From NCBI RefSeq assembly GCF_003019675.1, contig NZ_CP028105.1, forward strand, positions 3,473,676 through 3,537,675: DNA of 64,000 bases. Direction: 5' to 3'. Positions within the stretch are counted from its first letter, which is position 1, and the number at the start of each line of letters is the position of its first letter. The stretch comes from Fusobacterium ulcerans. Its GTDB lineage: Bacteria; Fusobacteriota; Fusobacteriia; Fusobacteriales; Fusobacteriaceae. Below are positions 1-8,792 of the stretch, in pieces. The notes below the pieces were generated by a model. The model ran no database searches and had not been told where the DNA came from. It worked only from the letters and a program-made list of their open reading frames with translations. Made by a program: the position numbers and the translations under genes.

Positions 1-95
1 GATAATTCTTTTTTCAAGAAGCCTTCTCTATTTATTTTGACTCCACGAATTTTCATTACTTTTTCTAAGACAGCATCAAATTTATTCCTATCCAT
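1..95 (-). CDS. Partial CDS, N-terminus of an unidentified protein
   Basis: An ATG at 93-95 on the minus strand opens a frame that stays open to the left window edge, giving about 31 residues that begin MDRNKFDAVLEKV. It is preceded by a weak G-rich ribosome site (GTGGGG). It follows the efp terminator, so it may be its own transcript or read-through from efp. The residues are charged and look like a real cytoplasmic N-terminus, but too little is visible to name a family. Confidence 0.5.
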   Translation of the reverse strand, partial: MDRNKFDAVLEKVMKIRGVKINREGFLKKEL

Positions 96-122
96 ACTGA
101 CCCCACTTAACTAGTATAATTA

Positions 123-154
123 AAAAGCTGACCCAAATCATTTGATCAGCTTTT
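123..154 (-). terminator. Rho-independent terminator after efp
   Basis: Inverted repeat AAAAGCTGA (123-131) and TCAGCTTTT (146-154) starts about 10 bases past the efp stop on the minus strand. The T-rich tail is short, so termination may be partial. Confidence 0.75.
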
Positions 155-164
155 ATTTAAAAAA

Positions 165-728
165 TTATTTTTTGATTCTTTCTACATATTCATTTGTTCT
201 AGTATCAATTTTAATCCACTCACCTTGCTCAACAAATAAAGGAACTTGAATTTCAAATCCAGTGTTGATTTTAGCAGGTTTCATTACTTTTCCACTTGTA
301 TCTCCTCTTAGTCCTGGCTCAGTATATTCAACTTGTCTATCAAGGAAAGTAGGTAATTCTACAGCAACTGGAGTAGATTCATAATATATTACATCTAGTT
401 CCATTCCTTCTTCAAGATAGTTGATAGCATCTCCTAAGTCTTCCTCTTTAAGTTCTACTTGATCCCAAGTTTCTGGATTTGAGAATACATAAAAACTTCC
501 ATCATTGTAAGAATAAACAGTTTTGATTTTATCAAGTCTGATGTCATCCATTTTCTCGTCTGCTTTGTAAACAGCATCTGAAATGTTTCCATTTAATAGA
601 TTTTTCATTTTAAATTTTACCACTGCTGCGTTTCTTCCTGATTTGTTGTACTCTGATTTTAGAACTACAAATGGATCGTTTCCAATTTTAATTGTACTTC
701 CTGCTCTTAATTCTTGAGCTATTTTCAT
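165..728 (-). CDS. efp: Translation elongation factor EF-P
   Basis: EF-P binds between the P and E sites of stalled ribosomes and promotes peptide-bond formation at polyproline stretches. The 187 residues match the usual length, with the KOW-like N-domain followed by two OB domains ending in a typical basic tail. The tip loop of domain I reads SGRNAAV, which places an arginine at position 32. EF-Ps modified by EpmA or by the Bacillus route carry lysine at the equivalent tip, while Arg32 is the residue rhamnosylated by EarP. The gene directly upstream in the same operon is earP, which confirms the pairing. The start codon follows an AGGAGG-like site. Highly confident. Confidence 0.97.
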   Translation of the reverse strand: MKIAQELRAGSTIKIGNDPFVVLKSEYNKSGRNAAVVKFKMKNLLNGNISDAVYKADEKMDDIRLDKIKTVYSYNDGSFYVFSNPETWDQVELKEEDLGDAINYLEEGMELDVIYYESTPVAVELPTFLDRQVEYTEPGLRGDTSGKVMKPAKINTGFEIQVPLFVEQGEWIKIDTRTNEYVERIKK

Positions 729-738
729 TTTTGACCTC

Positions 739-1917
739 CTAAAATTTCTCTATAAAATCTTTTATTTTATTTATAAGATTACAGTTTGAGATAAGAAAAT
801 CTCTAAATAGAGAATTGCATCTTTCTATCTCCTTCAGATTGTTGAAGAAAAATAAATATTCCTCTTTTCCTTCTTCTAAAGAATTTTCTCTTCTAAAATT
901 GTAATCTTTAAAAAGCTTTTTATACTCAGACAGATATTCTTCTGAAGTTTTTCCCTTCATCTGTCTTTCATATTTGTCTAAGAATCCTTCTATCTTATCC
1001 ATATGAGCATAATCTTCCTGACAGTAAATATGCCATAGATAAGGCTTTCCAGTGAGTACTGCTCTTATAAAAGAATCCTCTCCTCTTACAAAATTAAAAT
1101 CTGTCAGATTTATTAATTCTTCATAATCTTCCTGACTTAAAAATTTGCAGAACTGTACTTCTATTTTACCATATTTATAAATATTTCCAAGCTTTTCTAT
1201 AAAATTTTTCTCAAAAAAGTTTTTAAAGCCTTCCTGTGTCTTTTCTCCCATAGCTAAAATTACTACTTCTTTGTCTAAAGACTTCAAGTCTCTAAATAAT
1301 GGAGTAAAGTTTTTTTCATATGAAAACACTGTTCCTATGATTTTTTTATCAATATTTTCTATTTCTGAGAAATATTTTTTTCTGTAATATTCCTTGTTTT
1401 CAATTACATTTTTTATTCTATCCAAATAAAGTGAATCAGCAATGACTCCTCCACTTTTTTCAGTGAATCCAGGCATAAAAAATATCTTCTTTAATTTCCC
1501 TTTTCCGCTTGGTGATTCTTGTAAATGACAGCTCTCTATCCAGTCCTCTGCTGAAAGATATTCCAGATTTATAAGCAAATCTGAGTTATCATAAGCCTCA
1601 TTCATATACTCCTCAGGTATTGTACACCCAAAGGCTTCTATTATAACATTTGCAGTAGAAAAAGTACACATATTTTTCTTAACATATTCATAGGTAACAT
1701 ATTGAATTCCGTCTATCTCTTGATTTTGAATATTTTTCACATTTGAATTTATATTAATAAACTCATCAAGTCTGTTGAGTATTACTCTTATCTTTACGTT
1801 TTCTCCAAATACTTTTTTAAATTCCTTTCCCAATCTGTATACTACACCTATATCTCCAAAATTATCTATTATTTCACAGAATATATCAAGACTCTTTAAT
1901 TCCATTTCTTTTTTCAT
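739..1917 (-). CDS. earP: EF-P arginine-32 rhamnosyltransferase EarP
   Basis: EarP transfers rhamnose from dTDP-beta-L-rhamnose to Arg32 of EF-P, activating it. The 392-residue protein has the GT-B layout and EarP signatures: an N-terminal FCEIIDNFGDIGVVYRL block, the GFTEKSGGV segment in the middle, and a C-domain block FVRGEDSFIRA followed by GKPYLWHIY that lines the nucleotide-sugar pocket. It sits 10 bases upstream of efp and overlaps the preceding oxidoreductase by about 32 bases, so the three genes are probably co-transcribed. Two in-frame ATGs (1917 and 1905) share an AAGGAG site; the first is very close to it and the second rather far, so the exact start is unsure. Confidence 0.93.
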   Translation of the reverse strand: MKKEMELKSLDIFCEIIDNFGDIGVVYRLGKEFKKVFGENVKIRVILNRLDEFININSNVKNIQNQEIDGIQYVTYEYVKKNMCTFSTANVIIEAFGCTIPEEYMNEAYDNSDLLINLEYLSAEDWIESCHLQESPSGKGKLKKIFFMPGFTEKSGGVIADSLYLDRIKNVIENKEYYRKKYFSEIENIDKKIIGTVFSYEKNFTPLFRDLKSLDKEVVILAMGEKTQEGFKNFFEKNFIEKLGNIYKYGKIEVQFCKFLSQEDYEELINLTDFNFVRGEDSFIRAVLTGKPYLWHIYCQEDYAHMDKIEGFLDKYERQMKGKTSEEYLSEYKKLFKDYNFRRENSLEEGKEEYLFFFNNLKEIERCNSLFRDFLISNCNLINKIKDFIEKF

Positions 1918-2845
1918 ACTCCTTCTTTGCTGCTTCTGCCCAGTTTGGTCTTGCTATCATAGCTCTTCCCACTGCTACAAAATCTAAAAGATTATTTTCT
2001 ACAAGCCAGCTGGCTTCCGTTTCTTTTTTTATCTTTCTTACTCCTATTACAGGTATATTTACATGCTTCTTAATCTCTGTTCCCATATATATTACCCAGT
2101 CCAAAGGAAATTCACTTGGCATTTCTATTTTCCTTTCCTGTTTAAATACAGGATCAGGTACACCACTTGATACATGAAGAATATCTACTCCCAATTTCTC
2201 CAGATACTTTGCTATCTCTATTCCATCTTTTACTTCAGGTTCGTTTCCACCCATTCTGTAGCCTAAAATAAAATCATCATTAAAAAGTTCTCTTGTTTCC
2301 TCTATGAGCCTTTTAGAAAAGTACATTCTCTTTTCAAAAGTTCCCCCATATTTATCATCTCTCAAATTCCACAGTCTTGAATTTAATTGTGATATAAGAT
2401 AAGTATGAGCTCCATGTATTTCTATTCCATCAAACCCCGCTTCTCTCGCTCTCCTAAAAGCCCTTTTAAAGCTTTCAAGTATTTCATCAAGAATATGTTC
2501 AGGGACATCCTTTATTTTCTCTTTAAAACCTGCATGGTGAAGTTGTATAAGGACTGGAACCTCATACTCATGACAAATATCTGCTATTCTTTTAAGTCCA
2601 GCAATAAATTTATCATCCCATATCCCCAACTGGTTGTCTCTCAATTTTCCATCCTCTGCTACAGCAGAAGCTTCCACTATCACTAGTCCAGTTCCTCCAG
2701 CACAAACATCTCTGTACCATTCCACCACTCTGTCAGTAACAAATCCATCTTTTCCCACCATCGAAAATCTTACTAAAGGGGGAAGAACTATTCTGTTCTT
2801 TATTTTTATATTTTTTATATTTATACTATCAAATAATTTTGGCAT
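1886..2845 (-). CDS. Old Yellow Enzyme-family NADH:flavin oxidoreductase
   Basis: An FMN-dependent TIM-barrel ene-reductase family protein of 319 residues, at the short end for the single-domain OYE group. Visible motifs are the opening PLVRF segment, IQLHHAGF with the substrate-binding His pair region, the family block IEIHGAHTYLISQLNS followed by a conserved NxRxDxYGG run, and the C-terminal phosphate-binding VGRAMIARPNW. It lacks the extra Fe-S and FAD domains of 2,4-dienoyl-CoA reductase. Substrate unknown. First gene of a probable operon with earP and efp, which it overlaps by 32 bases; no functional tie to EF-P is evident. Confidence 0.88.
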   Translation of the reverse strand: MPKLFDSINIKNIKIKNRIVLPPLVRFSMVGKDGFVTDRVVEWYRDVCAGGTGLVIVEASAVAEDGKLRDNQLGIWDDKFIAGLKRIADICHEYEVPVLIQLHHAGFKEKIKDVPEHILDEILESFKRAFRRAREAGFDGIEIHGAHTYLISQLNSRLWNLRDDKYGGTFEKRMYFSKRLIEETRELFNDDFILGYRMGGNEPEVKDGIEIAKYLEKLGVDILHVSSGVPDPVFKQERKIEMPSEFPLDWVIYMGTEIKKHVNIPVIGVRKIKKETEASWLVENNLLDFVAVGRAMIARPNWAEAAKKEYEKRNGIKES

Positions 2846-2983
2846 TTTTACCTCTCTGAAACTTTGCTTTGATGTAACATTATATCATATTTTTTATAAT
2901 TCTATTCAATTTTTTTTGTTTTTTAGAGATAAAGTTAAAAGAAATATCACCAGATAAATATTTTAATATAATTTAAACTCCTA

Positions 2984-3013
2984 TTGCTAAATTGTCAATA
3001 ACTGTGGTATAAT
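2984..3013 (+). promoter_or_regulatory. Promoter for the ABC-F gene
   Basis: A TTGCTA -35 (2984-2989) and a perfect TATAAT -10 (3008-3013) are separated by 18 bases. They lie about 55 bases upstream of the plus-strand ATG at 3069, which has an AGGAGG site. Confidence 0.6.
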
Positions 3014-3068
3014 ATAATGATTTTTTGAATACGTATAAAAGTAAAATTTATAGGAGGATATATATTAA

Positions 3069-4694
3069 ATGATAGCTACTAGTAATCTTGGAATGAGATT
3101 TTCTGGAAGAAAACTGTTTGAAGATGTTAATCTTAAATTTACTCCTGGAAACTGTTATGGTCTTATAGGAGCAAATGGTGCTGGAAAATCTACATTTGTT
3201 AAAATACTTTCTGGAGATCTTGATCCTACAGAAGGAGAAGTAATTTTTGATAAAAAAAATAAAAGAATGGCTGTATTAAAGCAGGATCACTTTGCTCATG
3301 AAGAAGATGAAGTACTTAATGTAGTTCTTATGGGGCATAAAAAACTTTGGGACATTATTGTGGAAAAAAATGCTATATACGCAAAAAGTGAATTTACTGA
3401 TGAAGATGGTTTAAAAGCTGCTGAATTAGAAGGAGAATTTGCTGAATTAAATGGTTGGGAAGCTGAAACTGAAGCTGAAACTCTTTTGATGGGATTAGGT
3501 ATAGGAATTGACTCTCACCATAGACTTATGAAAGAATTAACAGAGCCTGAAAAAGTTAAAATACTTTTGGCACAAGCTCTATTTGGACAACCTGACATAC
3601 TGCTTTTAGACGAGCCTACTAACGGACTTGATATCAAAGCTATCTCTTGGCTTGAAAATTTCCTTATGAATCTGGATAATACAACTGTTATAGTTGTATC
3701 ACATGACAGACACTTTTTAAATAAAGTATGTACTCATATTACAGATATCGATTATGGAAAAGTTAAAATGTATGTAGGAAACTATGATTTCTGGTATGAA
3801 TCAAATGAACTTATGGTAAAACTTCTTTCTTCTAAAAATAAGAAAATTGAACAGAAAAGACAAGAGTTACAAGAATTCATTGCTAGATTTAGTGCCAATG
3901 CTTCAAAATCTAAACAAGCTACTTCAAGAAAGAAGCTTCTTGATAAACTTCAATTGGAAGATATGCAGGTATCAAATAGAAAATATCCATTTATAGAATT
4001 CAAGCAAGAAAGAGAAGCTGGAAACAACCTTCTTAAAGTTGAAAACCTTACTAAAACTATTGATGGAGTTAAAATTCTTGACAACCTTACATTCACTATC
4101 AATACAGGAGACAAAGTTGTTTTCCTTGCTAAAAATGATATTGTTAAAACAACTCTTTTATCAATATTAGCTGGTGAAATGGAAGCTGATTCAGGAACAT
4201 ACACTTGGGGAGTAACTACTACTCAAGCTTATATGCCTAAAGATAACACTAAATTCTTTGAAAATAAAAATCTTAACCTTATAGACTGGTTAAGACCTTA
4301 CTCACCTGATCAGCATGATGTTTTTGTAAGAGGATTCCTAGGAAGAATGCTTTTCACAGGAGAAGATGCTATGAAGAGCTGCGCAGTTCTTTCAGGGGGA
4401 GAAAAGGTAAGATGTATGCTTTCAAGAATGATGCTTACAAATGCCAATGTTCTTATGTTTGATAACCCTAATGACCACTTGGATCTAGAGTCTATCACAT
4501 CATTGAACAAAGCACTTATCAACTTTAAAGGAACTATATTATTTGGAGCTCATGACCATGAGTTTATCCAGACAGTAGCCAACAGAATTATTGAGATAAC
4601 TCCTAATGGAATTCTTGATAAAATGATGAGCTATGATGAATATCTTGAAGATGAAAATGTACAGCAAAGATTAGAAGAATTATACGCTGAGTAA
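3069..4694 (+). CDS. ABC-F family ATPase, YbiT-like, with a degenerate second ATP site
   Basis: A soluble protein of 541 residues with two ABC ATPase domains joined by an ABC-F linker (around residues 250-310, containing a FSANASKSKQATSR stretch) and no membrane part. It resembles E. coli YbiT along its length. Domain 1 has an intact Walker A (GANGAGKST, 34-42) and Walker B with catalytic Glu (DEPTNGLD, from 181), but its signature is LTEPE (157-161) instead of LSGGE. Domain 2 has an intact LSGGE (441-445), but Walker A reads AKNDIVKTT (354-362) and Walker B reads DNPNDHLD (465 on), so the loop glycines and catalytic Glu are lost. ABC-F proteins act on the ribosome; the exact role is unknown. 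Confidence 0.9.
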   Translation: MIATSNLGMRFSGRKLFEDVNLKFTPGNCYGLIGANGAGKSTFVKILSGDLDPTEGEVIFDKKNKRMAVLKQDHFAHEEDEVLNVVLMGHKKLWDIIVEKNAIYAKSEFTDEDGLKAAELEGEFAELNGWEAETEAETLLMGLGIGIDSHHRLMKELTEPEKVKILLAQALFGQPDILLLDEPTNGLDIKAISWLENFLMNLDNTTVIVVSHDRHFLNKVCTHITDIDYGKVKMYVGNYDFWYESNELMVKLLSSKNKKIEQKRQELQEFIARFSANASKSKQATSRKKLLDKLQLEDMQVSNRKYPFIEFKQEREAGNNLLKVENLTKTIDGVKILDNLTFTINTGDKVVFLAKNDIVKTTLLSILAGEMEADSGTYTWGVTTTQAYMPKDNTKFFENKNLNLIDWLRPYSPDQHDVFVRGFLGRMLFTGEDAMKSCAVLSGGEKVRCMLSRMMLTNANVLMFDNPNDHLDLESITSLNKALINFKGTILFGAHDHEFIQTVANRIIEITPNGILDKMMSYDEYLEDENVQQRLEELYAE

Positions 4695-4700
4695 AAGTAA

Positions 4701-4726
4701 AGAAGGATGATTAAAATCATCCTTCT
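4701..4726 (+). terminator. Terminator between convergent genes
   Basis: A perfect 11-bp stem AGAAGGATGAT (4701-4711) with ATCATCCTTCT (4716-4726) and a 4-base loop, followed by a T run. It ends the ABC-F gene, and on the minus strand it also follows the nucleoside kinase stop. Confidence 0.9.
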
Positions 4727-4731
4727 TTTAA

Positions 4732-6195
4732 TTAATATCTATAGAAAATACTGTCTCCAATAAATTCTTTAAGTATAGAATCATCTGGAATATATTTTGA
4801 GTCTATATCTACAAAGCAATACAAGAACTTTGTAAGCCTCTTTGCTTCTTCATAATATGGACTGTCTGTTTTTATTTTTATTAATTCTCTTATAGCATAT
4901 CTTTTTAATACTCCAAGTTCATACACTAAGTTAGAGTTGAACATTGCATCTGCATCTTCCTGGAATGGAAAAATATACTTTTCTTCCCCTTTTCTTACAG
5001 AATTCCACATAGCAATAGTTTCCTCAACAGATGTATCTCTAGCCAAACTATCTCTTACCAGACGTCTTATTTCTCTTACATCACTTGTTGCAATTCTATT
5101 ATGTCTGTCTATATTTAACTGTGTCAAACAGCTCACATATATCTTAAATTTATTTTTCTTTGGTATAGCAGCTGTTAATTTTTCATTAAGTCCATGTATT
5201 CCCTCTATGATTATAAGTCCATGTTCTGGAACTTTCATCATTTTTCCTACTTTTTCTCTCTCACCGCTTATGAAATTATATTCTGGTATCTCTACTTCTT
5301 TTCCAGCTATAAGATCTCTAAGATTTTCATTCAATAATTTCAAATCAAGAGCATCTATAGTTTCATAGTCCTTATTTCCGTCTTCATCAAGAGGAACATT
5401 CTTTCTTCCAATATAGTAATCATCCAGAGATATCACTATTGGTGTTATTTCATTAGCTCTTAAATGAAGATACAATCTTTTACTGAATGTTGTCTTTCCA
5501 GAAGAAGAAGGCCCAGCAATAGTTACTAATTTTATATTTTCATTTGCTGTTATCTGATCAGCTATTTTACCAATGTTTTTATGATGAAGAGCTTCGTTTA
5601 TTCTTATTAATTCTGGAATTTCTCCTTTTAATATTTTTTCATTTAATGTACCAATAGTAGAAACATCAAGGATATCATTCCAACGCCCTGTTTCTTGAAA
5701 TACTTTTGCCATTTTAGGATTATCTATATATGGTGGAAGTTCATTTGGGTTTTTAGTTGGATACTTTATTAAAAATCCTCCATTATATACAGAAATTTCA
5801 TATAATTTTACATCTTTAGTGGATGAATATGGAACTTCATAAATAAAATCAAAATATCCATCTATTTCATACTCCATCATTCCAGTCCATCCAGAATTAT
5901 CAAGTAATGTTCTTATATCTTTTCTTGGTATAGTACTGCTTCTGCTTTTTAAAGCATCATTATCTTGACATATCAATCTTATTGGATACCCTTTTTCTAT
6001 TATCTCCTGCATCTTTTTATCTATTTTTTTAATACCTTCTTCAGTTATTTTTTCACCTCTTGTTACTGTCCCATAAGTTCCATTATTTAAAGAATGATCT
6101 ATTTCTACTTCAATATCTGGAAAAGTTTCATATACTGCTTTTAGAAAAATAAGTTTTAATGTTACTGCATACTTTTTAGGATCAAACGCTACCAT
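4732..6195 (-). CDS. Nucleoside (uridine-type) kinase with ThrRS-like N-terminal domain
   Basis: 487 residues. The C-terminal half is a P-loop kinase of the uridine kinase/phosphoribulokinase family: Walker A GPSSSGKTTF near residue 227, then SLDDYY, a substrate-site aspartate context, and EGIHGLNEKL. The N-terminal half resembles the second additional domain of threonyl-tRNA synthetases. This fusion is known from Clostridia, Thermotogae and Fusobacteria and is normally annotated as nucleoside or uridine kinase; an additional N-terminal TGS domain found in some relatives is absent here. It would phosphorylate uridine or cytidine for salvage. Stand-alone gene followed by the bidirectional hairpin. 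Confidence 0.85.
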   Translation of the reverse strand: MVAFDPKKYAVTLKLIFLKAVYETFPDIEVEIDHSLNNGTYGTVTRGEKITEEGIKKIDKKMQEIIEKGYPIRLICQDNDALKSRSSTIPRKDIRTLLDNSGWTGMMEYEIDGYFDFIYEVPYSSTKDVKLYEISVYNGGFLIKYPTKNPNELPPYIDNPKMAKVFQETGRWNDILDVSTIGTLNEKILKGEIPELIRINEALHHKNIGKIADQITANENIKLVTIAGPSSSGKTTFSKRLYLHLRANEITPIVISLDDYYIGRKNVPLDEDGNKDYETIDALDLKLLNENLRDLIAGKEVEIPEYNFISGEREKVGKMMKVPEHGLIIIEGIHGLNEKLTAAIPKKNKFKIYVSCLTQLNIDRHNRIATSDVREIRRLVRDSLARDTSVEETIAMWNSVRKGEEKYIFPFQEDADAMFNSNLVYELGVLKRYAIRELIKIKTDSPYYEEAKRLTKFLYCFVDIDSKYIPDDSILKEFIGDSIFYRY

Positions 6196-6313
6196 AAAAA
6201 CACCTCATTTTTTCATATTTTAAGTTTCCAACAATCTTTTCTGTAATATTATTAAAGACTTGTTTATATTATACCAGATATTTCGAGAATTTTTCTACTT
6301 TTTAAATAAAAAA

Positions 6314-6379
6314 GGAGAATAAACTGCAAGCAGAAATATCCCTTTAGAAATTTCATTTCAACTTTTCAGCTATTCTCTC
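6314..6379 (-). terminator. Possible long terminator after spmB
   Basis: GGAGAATAAACTG (from 6314) can pair with CAGCTATTCTC (from 6367), with small bulges and a long loop. On the minus strand it is followed by a TTTTTTATTT tail, just past the spmB-like stop. The long loop makes this less certain than the others. Confidence 0.4.
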
Positions 6380-6391
6380 TTATTTTTTATT

Positions 6392-6931
6392 TTATCTAAA
6401 CATTAAATTGCATATCCATACTGAAGTTAATAATCCTGCTAAGTCAGCCAAAAGTCCAGCTGCTACTGCATGTCTTGTCTTTCTTATACTCACTGCTCCA
6501 AAATATACTGCAAGTACATAGAATGTTGTTTCTGTTGATCCCATCATTGTTGAAGCTATTCTTCCTATTAACGAATCTGGTCCATATGTCATCATCAGGT
6601 CGTTCATTACTCCAGTTGCTCCTCCTCCAGATAATGGTCTCATTATTGCCATTGGCAGTACTTCTCCCGGCATTCCTATCACTGAAAATATTGGATTTAA
6701 TACTTTCATCATTATATCTATACATCCTGAGCTTCTGAATATTCCTATTGCTACAAGCATTGCCACTAGAAATGGAATTATTCTTATTGCTGTTGTAAAC
6801 CCTTCCTTTGCTCCTTCACAGAAAACTTCATATACTTTTATCTTCTTCACAAAGAATGCATATCCTACTATTACAAATATTATCATTGGTATTGCAAAAA
6901 GTGATATCTGATTCATTATCATTACAAACAT
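6392..6931 (-). CDS. spmB: SpmB-like nucleoside-recognition (Gate) membrane protein
   Basis: 179 residues with about five hydrophobic segments and the Gate-domain run MRPLSGGGATGVMND near residue 97, followed by STMMGSTETTFYVLAVYFG, both characteristic of SpmB. In Bacillus, SpmA and SpmB are needed for spore core dehydration, but the pair is widespread in non-sporing bacteria where its substrate is unknown. It follows spmA by 29 bases in the same direction, so the two probably form one complex. Nothing else of sporulation is visible in this window. Confidence 0.88.
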   Translation of the reverse strand: MFVMIMNQISLFAIPMIIFVIVGYAFFVKKIKVYEVFCEGAKEGFTTAIRIIPFLVAMLVAIGIFRSSGCIDIMMKVLNPIFSVIGMPGEVLPMAIMRPLSGGGATGVMNDLMMTYGPDSLIGRIASTMMGSTETTFYVLAVYFGAVSIRKTRHAVAAGLLADLAGLLTSVWICNLMFR

Positions 6932-6960
6932 TTTCTATTCCTCCCTCATCTGTTTTATTA

Positions 6961-7557
6961 CTAAATTTTCTCTCTTTTAAAGGCTGGCAGCTTTTGTAAA
7001 ATTTTACAAGATATTATCCCTACTGCTGTTGAAGCTATTGTAGCTATTATTGTAGGTGCTATAATCTCTGTTGCGTTTGCTGAACCTGCTGCCGTTCTGT
7101 ATGCTATTACACTTGAAGAAATAAGAGTTACAGATGAAGTATTTATTGCCAAAAACATTACCATTGCATTTGATGCTTCGTCTTTATTGGTATTCAAGTC
7201 CTGTAGTTCCTGCATAGCTTTTATCCCTAATGGTGTTGCTGCATTTCCTAATCCGAAGAAGTTCGCTGCCATATTCGCTACCATACTTCCCATAGCTGGG
7301 TGATCTGCTGGTACTTCTGGGAACAATCTTATCATAAGAGGCTTCATCGCTCTTCCCATTGCTCTTACCATTCCTGCTTCTTCAGCTATTTTCATAAGAC
7401 CTAGCCATAATGCCATTACCCCTACCAATCCAATTGATATCTCTACTGCTGTTCCTGCTGAAGATATCGCCGAATCAGTAACTGCCTGAATCTTTCCAGT
7501 AAACATAGAAACTATTACTCCAATAACAATAAGTCCGCACCAAATTCCATTAATCAT
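6961..7557 (-). CDS. spmA: SpmA-like nucleoside-recognition (Gate) membrane protein
   Basis: 198 residues and several membrane segments. The conserved run NMAANFFGLGNAATPLG near residue 93 and the later NTSSVTLISSSVIAYRTAAGS mark the SpmA half of the SpmAB pair. The gene starts after an AGGAGG site and lies directly upstream of spmB. A transport or channel role is inferred from the Gate domain; the Fusobacterium substrate is unknown. Confidence 0.88.
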   Translation of the reverse strand: MINGIWCGLIVIGVIVSMFTGKIQAVTDSAISSAGTAVEISIGLVGVMALWLGLMKIAEEAGMVRAMGRAMKPLMIRLFPEVPADHPAMGSMVANMAANFFGLGNAATPLGIKAMQELQDLNTNKDEASNAMVMFLAINTSSVTLISSSVIAYRTAAGSANATEIIAPTIIATIASTAVGIISCKILQKLPAFKREKI

Positions 7558-7749
7558 TTTTTTTCCTCCTGAATGTTTTTGTTCATATTATCTGTTCTAT
7601 ATTATATTCTATCAAATTTTCTGGAATTTTCTATCAAACAAAATAAATATATATTTGTTCATATTTTTATAAAATAACCATTAGAAATAAAAGATATTAA
7701 AAAAAATAAAATTCATATTTTATGTATAAAAATAATTTTACATATAAAA

Positions 7750-7777
7750 AACCCAGCTGATTCATACCAACTGGGTT
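7750..7777 (-). terminator. Terminator of the peptide ABC transporter operon
   Basis: AACCCAG (7750-7756) pairs with CTGGGTT (7771-7777). On the minus strand it is followed by a run of T, and it sits 14 bases past the stop of the last ATPase gene. Confidence 0.85.
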
Positions 7778-7790
7778 ATGTCATCTTATT

Positions 7791-8792
7791 TTATTTTTTC
7801 TCTAAATATACCACATTTTCATCTACAAATCCAAGTTCTTTAGCTAAATGACAAGCATAGAAATGTCCTTCTCCAACTTCTTGAAGTTTTGGATCTTCCT
7901 GTCTGCATATATCTTTTGCATAAACACATCTTTTTGCAAATCTACATCCTTTTTCAGGATTGATAGGAGAAGTAATCTCTCCTTGAAGTCTTATTCTTTC
8001 CATTTTCTTAGTTACACTAGCTACTGGTATAGCTGATAATAGTGCTTTTGTATATGGATGAATAGGATTCTTAAACAAGTCTTTTGATGGAGCTTTTTCA
8101 ACAAGCTGTCCTAAATACATAACTGCAATATCATCAGAGAAATGTTTTACAACTGATAAGTCATGTGTTATGAACATATATGTAAGTCCAAATTCCTCTT
8201 GAAGATCTTGCATCAGGTTCAATACTTGTGCTTGAATAGAAACGTCAAGAGCAGATACTGGCTCATCACAAACTATGAATTTAGGATTCAATGCAAGTGC
8301 TCTGGCAATACCTATTCTTTGTCTTCTTCCTCCATCAAGTTCATGAGGATAAGTGTTTATAAGTCTTTCACTTAATCCAACTGTCTCCATAAGTTCCATT
8401 ACTCTTTTATCACGATCTTCTCTATTTTTATAGATTCCGTGAATAATAAGTGGTTCTGCAATAATTTCACTTACAGTCATTCTTGGATTCAAAGACGCAA
8501 ACGGGTCTTGGAAAATGATCTGCATTTTTTGTCTGATTTCTATCATTTGCTCTTTTGTATAATTTCTAATATTTTTTCCTTCGAATAAAATTTCTCCATC
8601 AGTAGCTTCCAGAAGTCTCAAAATAACTCTTCCTGTAGTTGATTTTCCACAACCAGATTCTCCAACTACTCCTAGTGTCTTTCCTTCACGAATTGAAAAA
8701 TTTACATCATCTACTGCATGAAGTAATCCTTTTGGAGTATTAAAATATTTCTTTAGATTTTTTACTTCAAGTAAAACTTTGCTATTTTCCAT
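7791..8792 (-). CDS. oppF: Peptide ABC transporter ATPase, OppF/DppF type
   Basis: One of two ATPases that power import of oligo- or dipeptides. 333 residues: Walker A GESGCGKST near residue 42, Q-loop IFQDPFASLNPRMTV, signature written LDGGRRQRIG in place of the common SGGQRQRIG, Walker B FIVCDEPVSALD, H-loop THD, and the C-terminal Opp/Dpp extension with cysteines CRFAKRC, CRQ and YACH, which in relatives bind an Fe-S cluster. Last gene of a five-gene operon; its ATG overlaps the oppD stop by one base. Confidence 0.93.
   Translation of the reverse strand: MENSKVLLEVKNLKKYFNTPKGLLHAVDDVNFSIREGKTLGVVGESGCGKSTTGRVILRLLEATDGEILFEGKNIRNYTKEQMIEIRQKMQIIFQDPFASLNPRMTVSEIIAEPLIIHGIYKNREDRDKRVMELMETVGLSERLINTYPHELDGGRRQRIGIARALALNPKFIVCDEPVSALDVSIQAQVLNLMQDLQEEFGLTYMFITHDLSVVKHFSDDIAVMYLGQLVEKAPSKDLFKNPIHPYTKALLSAIPVASVTKKMERIRLQGEITSPINPEKGCRFAKRCVYAKDICRQEDPKLQEVGEGHFYACHLAKELGFVDENVVYLEKK

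Noticed and set aside
6444..6725. Minus-strand frame of 93 codons overlapping spmB in another frame
   Set aside because: It is out of frame with the well-supported SpmB protein and rich in residues typical of frame-shadow translation.
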